The notes beneath the pieces are model-generated. The model ran no database searches. It saw nothing but the letters and a program-made list of their open reading frames with translations, and was not told the DNA's origin. A DNA stretch of 64,000 nucleotides. Source: an uncultured Eubacteriales bacterium (lineage in GTDB: Bacteria; Bacillota; Clostridia; Peptostreptococcales; Anaerovoracaceae). The stretch covers positions 124,001 through 188,000 of the forward strand of contig CASDYG010000003.1 in NCBI GenBank assembly GCA_949285555.1, read 5' to 3'. Made by a program: the position numbers and the translations under genes. Positions 62,268 through 64,000 of the stretch are shown here, piece by piece. The number at the start of each line of letters is the position of its first letter. The first letter of the stretch is position 1.

Positions 62268-63713
62268 ATGACTGCAGATGAACTAAAAGAATTACTAAAA
62301 TCTATTCAAAAGAATAAATGCGAAAGTCAAGTACTTGAACTTAAACGGGCTGAATTCGAATGTCCTAAACGCTTATATGACACTTTATCAAGTTTCTCAA
62401 ATCAAGATACGGGCGGAACAATTGTGTTCGGAATTTATGAAGAAAACGACTACGAAGAAGTGGGTGTTTACGATCCGCAGGATATTCAGAAAAAAATAAA
62501 TGAACAGTGTTTGCAAATGGAGCCTAAAATACGTCCACTTCTGACAGTGCTCGAAAAGGATAATAAGTTTTTTGTATCCGCTGAAATACCGGGACTTGAC
62601 GTTGTCGATAGACCATGCTTCTATAGTGGCAAAGGAAGAATCAAAGGATCATATACTCGAGTTGGCGACAGTGATGAGCCAATGACAGAGTATGAGGTAT
62701 ATAGTTATGAAGCATTTAGAAAGAAGTATCAGGATGATATTCGAATAATCCCAAGAGCATCCCTTAGTTCTCTGGACAAGGAATCTCTTGACGGATATAT
62801 CACAAAGCTTAAGGATGGTAAGCCTCACTTAGCAAACTTACCCGATGATGCAATTTATGAATTGATGAGTATCACTAGAGATAATGAGGTGACATTAGCT
62901 TCAACGCTTCTATTTAGTCCATATCCGCAAGCATATACACCACAACTTTGTATACTAGCCATGTCAATACCAGGAAAAGAAAAAGGCGCCATTGGAGAAA
63001 CCGGTGAGCGTTTTATCGATAACGAAAGAATCGAAGGCACTATTCCAGAGATGTTAAACTCTGTAATCTATTTCGTTAGAAAGAATATGAAAAATAGAAC
63101 GATAATAAATAGCGAGACAGGTAAGAGAGAAGATAAAACAGATTATCCTATAACAGCAGTTAGAGAAGCCGTTCTGAATGCATTAGTTCATAGAGATTAC
63201 AGCATCCACACAGAGGGAATGCCTATCACGTTGGAAATGTATGAAGACAGGATTGAAATTAGTAACCCTGGTGGCTTATATGGTCGTATTAGAGTTGATC
63301 AGCTTGGAAAAGTTCAGCCAGATACAAGAAATCCAGTAATAGCAACGGCTCTCGAAACTCTTAACATTACTGAGAACAGGTACTCTGGTATTCCTACTAT
63401 TAGACAAGAGTTAAAGAATCATGGCCTTAAAGCCCCTGAATTTATTGACCAAAGAGGGCATTTCACAACAGTGTTTTACAAAGCAGAGAATTCGACTATA
63501 CCAAAAGCTGAAGCTGGCAGTGATATTGAAGCAAAAATTGTGGACTTCTGCAAAATTCCAAGAAGTCGCGCAGAAATAGCAAATTATCTTGGGTTAGGAT
63601 CTCAGTCATATGTAATTACAACATATGTTACACCACTGGTTAATAAAGGACTTATTAAGCTTACATTACCCGATAAGCCTCGTAGCTCAAAACAACAATA
63701 CTATAGTGAATGA
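62268..63713 (+). CDS. AlbA_2/Schlafen-type ATP-binding protein with C-terminal winged helix
   Basis: 481 residues. N-terminal AlbA_2 (Schlafen-like) domain: CESQVLELKRAEFECPKRLY then FSNQDTGGTIVFGIYEEN. The C-terminal half has a GHKL-like ATPase block REAVLNALVHRDYSI (N-box) and YEDRIEISNPGGLYGRI (DxG-like), then NRYSGIPTIRQEL. The last 60 residues form a winged helix (IPRSRAEIANYLGLGSQSYV). ATG 62268 follows AAAGGAG. Such proteins occur in accessory and defence regions; the exact role is unknown. The gene lies alone behind a repeat-rich promoter and is bounded by tRNA-Ser sequence. Confidence 0.88.
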   Translation: MTADELKELLKSIQKNKCESQVLELKRAEFECPKRLYDTLSSFSNQDTGGTIVFGIYEENDYEEVGVYDPQDIQKKINEQCLQMEPKIRPLLTVLEKDNKFFVSAEIPGLDVVDRPCFYSGKGRIKGSYTRVGDSDEPMTEYEVYSYEAFRKKYQDDIRIIPRASLSSLDKESLDGYITKLKDGKPHLANLPDDAIYELMSITRDNEVTLASTLLFSPYPQAYTPQLCILAMSIPGKEKGAIGETGERFIDNERIEGTIPEMLNSVIYFVRKNMKNRTIINSETGKREDKTDYPITAVREAVLNALVHRDYSIHTEGMPITLEMYEDRIEISNPGGLYGRIRVDQLGKVQPDTRNPVIATALETLNITENRYSGIPTIRQELKNHGLKAPEFIDQRGHFTTVFYKAENSTIPKAEAGSDIEAKIVDFCKIPRSRAEIANYLGLGSQSYVITTYVTPLVNKGLIKLTLPDKPRSSKQQYYSE

Positions 63714-63870
63714 TAATCATAATAGATTCAGCTGGTAAGTCAGAAGGCCGAGCCTCTTACATTATCCCAGGCAAATGACGAAAAATGTGTCAGATATGGG
63801 AAATATGGGGTTTTGAAGTTTTTCAAAATCAGAAACCCACTAATATCAATGGTTAGAGGACTCACCAAGT

Positions 63871-63883
63871 ATGTCCTCTGCCA
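63871..63883 (+). repeat. Near-copy of the tRNA-Ser 3' end (candidate attachment repeat)
   Basis: ATGTCCTCTGCCA differs at one base from ATGTCCTCCGCCA at 61622-61634 (the 3' end of tRNA-Ser). It also overlaps a small inverted repeat (AGAGGAC/GTCCTCT), so part of the match could be chance. Confidence 0.45.
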
Positions 63884-63890
63884 TAGAGTG

Positions 63891-63916
63891 AAAAGCAGGC
63901 GTATGCCTGCTTTTTT
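63891..63916 (+). terminator. Rho-independent terminator
   Basis: GCAGGC (63895-63900) pairs with GCCTGC (63905-63910) around GTAT, with AAAA before and TTTTTT after. It follows the candidate att copy. Confidence 0.88.
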
Positions 63917-64000
63917 ACTTGTATAGTATAAAAGCATGTGTATGCAGAGAAAAATATTCACAATAATCACAAATCCCAGACCAATCAAAAAGTTATCATA

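Overview
The window is 64 kb of AT-rich chromosome from an anaerobic Firmicute of class Clostridia. Support comes from the low GC, the AGGAGG-type ribosome binding sites with frequent GTG/TTG starts, the acyl-CoA dehydrogenase-EtfBA block typical of butyrate producers, ornithine racemase next to a lysine-exporter-like gene, an FtsEX/M23/S41 cell-wall block, and DUF3793 and DUF2325 proteins. I cannot name the genus; an Eubacteriales/Anaerovoracaceae-like organism is a guess.

Layout. 0-9.5 kb: acyl-CoA dehydrogenase (cut by the window edge)-etfB-etfA, gpmI on the other strand, addA without addB, and two unknown genes. 10-19.5 kb: putP, a TetR gene divergent from a PLP decarboxylase-MATE pair, and a nucleoside-type ABC transporter (ATPase and two permeases) whose lipoprotein gene is not adjacent. 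19.6-26.5 kb: YgiQ-type radical SAM protein, a small unknown, acyl-CoA ligase, iron alcohol dehydrogenase, and an RNase-H-like exonuclease. 26.9-34.9 kb: nudF, a XerD-like recombinase lacking two catalytic residues, lysO, ornithine racemase, ogt, a cytidylate-kinase-like gene, metG and tatD.

35.2-38.6 kb is a decayed accessory patch between tRNA genes (fMet, Leu, Asn and Ser): a ParA fragment, an AAA/DUF4143 ATPase of higher GC, a broken tRNA-Ser copy, an unrecognised gene remnant and about 650 bp nearly empty. 38.6-45.4 kb is cell division and wall: a P-loop-like protein without the P-loop lysine, ftsE, ftsX, an EnvC/PcsB-like M23 protein, recJ and a CtpA protease. 45.4-50.1 kb: a TrpR-related regulator, a phosphopantetheinyl transferase, recX, tcdA and two COG0523 metal GTPases; the first is frameshifted inside a 57-bp His-rich tandem repeat. 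50.3-59.4 kb: hemolysin III, an OPT transporter, a PqqD-like gene, a small membrane protein, pepD, a ProC-like fragment, and a phospholipid operon (PAP2, YbhN-like, pssA, psd).

59.5-64 kb: a flavodoxin-DUF3793-DUF2325 operon behind a DtxR-like palindrome, a small membrane exporter, and tRNA-Ser(GGA). The tRNA is followed by a 2.2 kb accessory patch with a broken sortase B and an AlbA_2/Schlafen-type ATPase gene behind a repeat-rich promoter; a near-copy of the tRNA 3' end lies at its far side. Convergent gene pairs are separated by long composite hairpins that look like bidirectional terminators.
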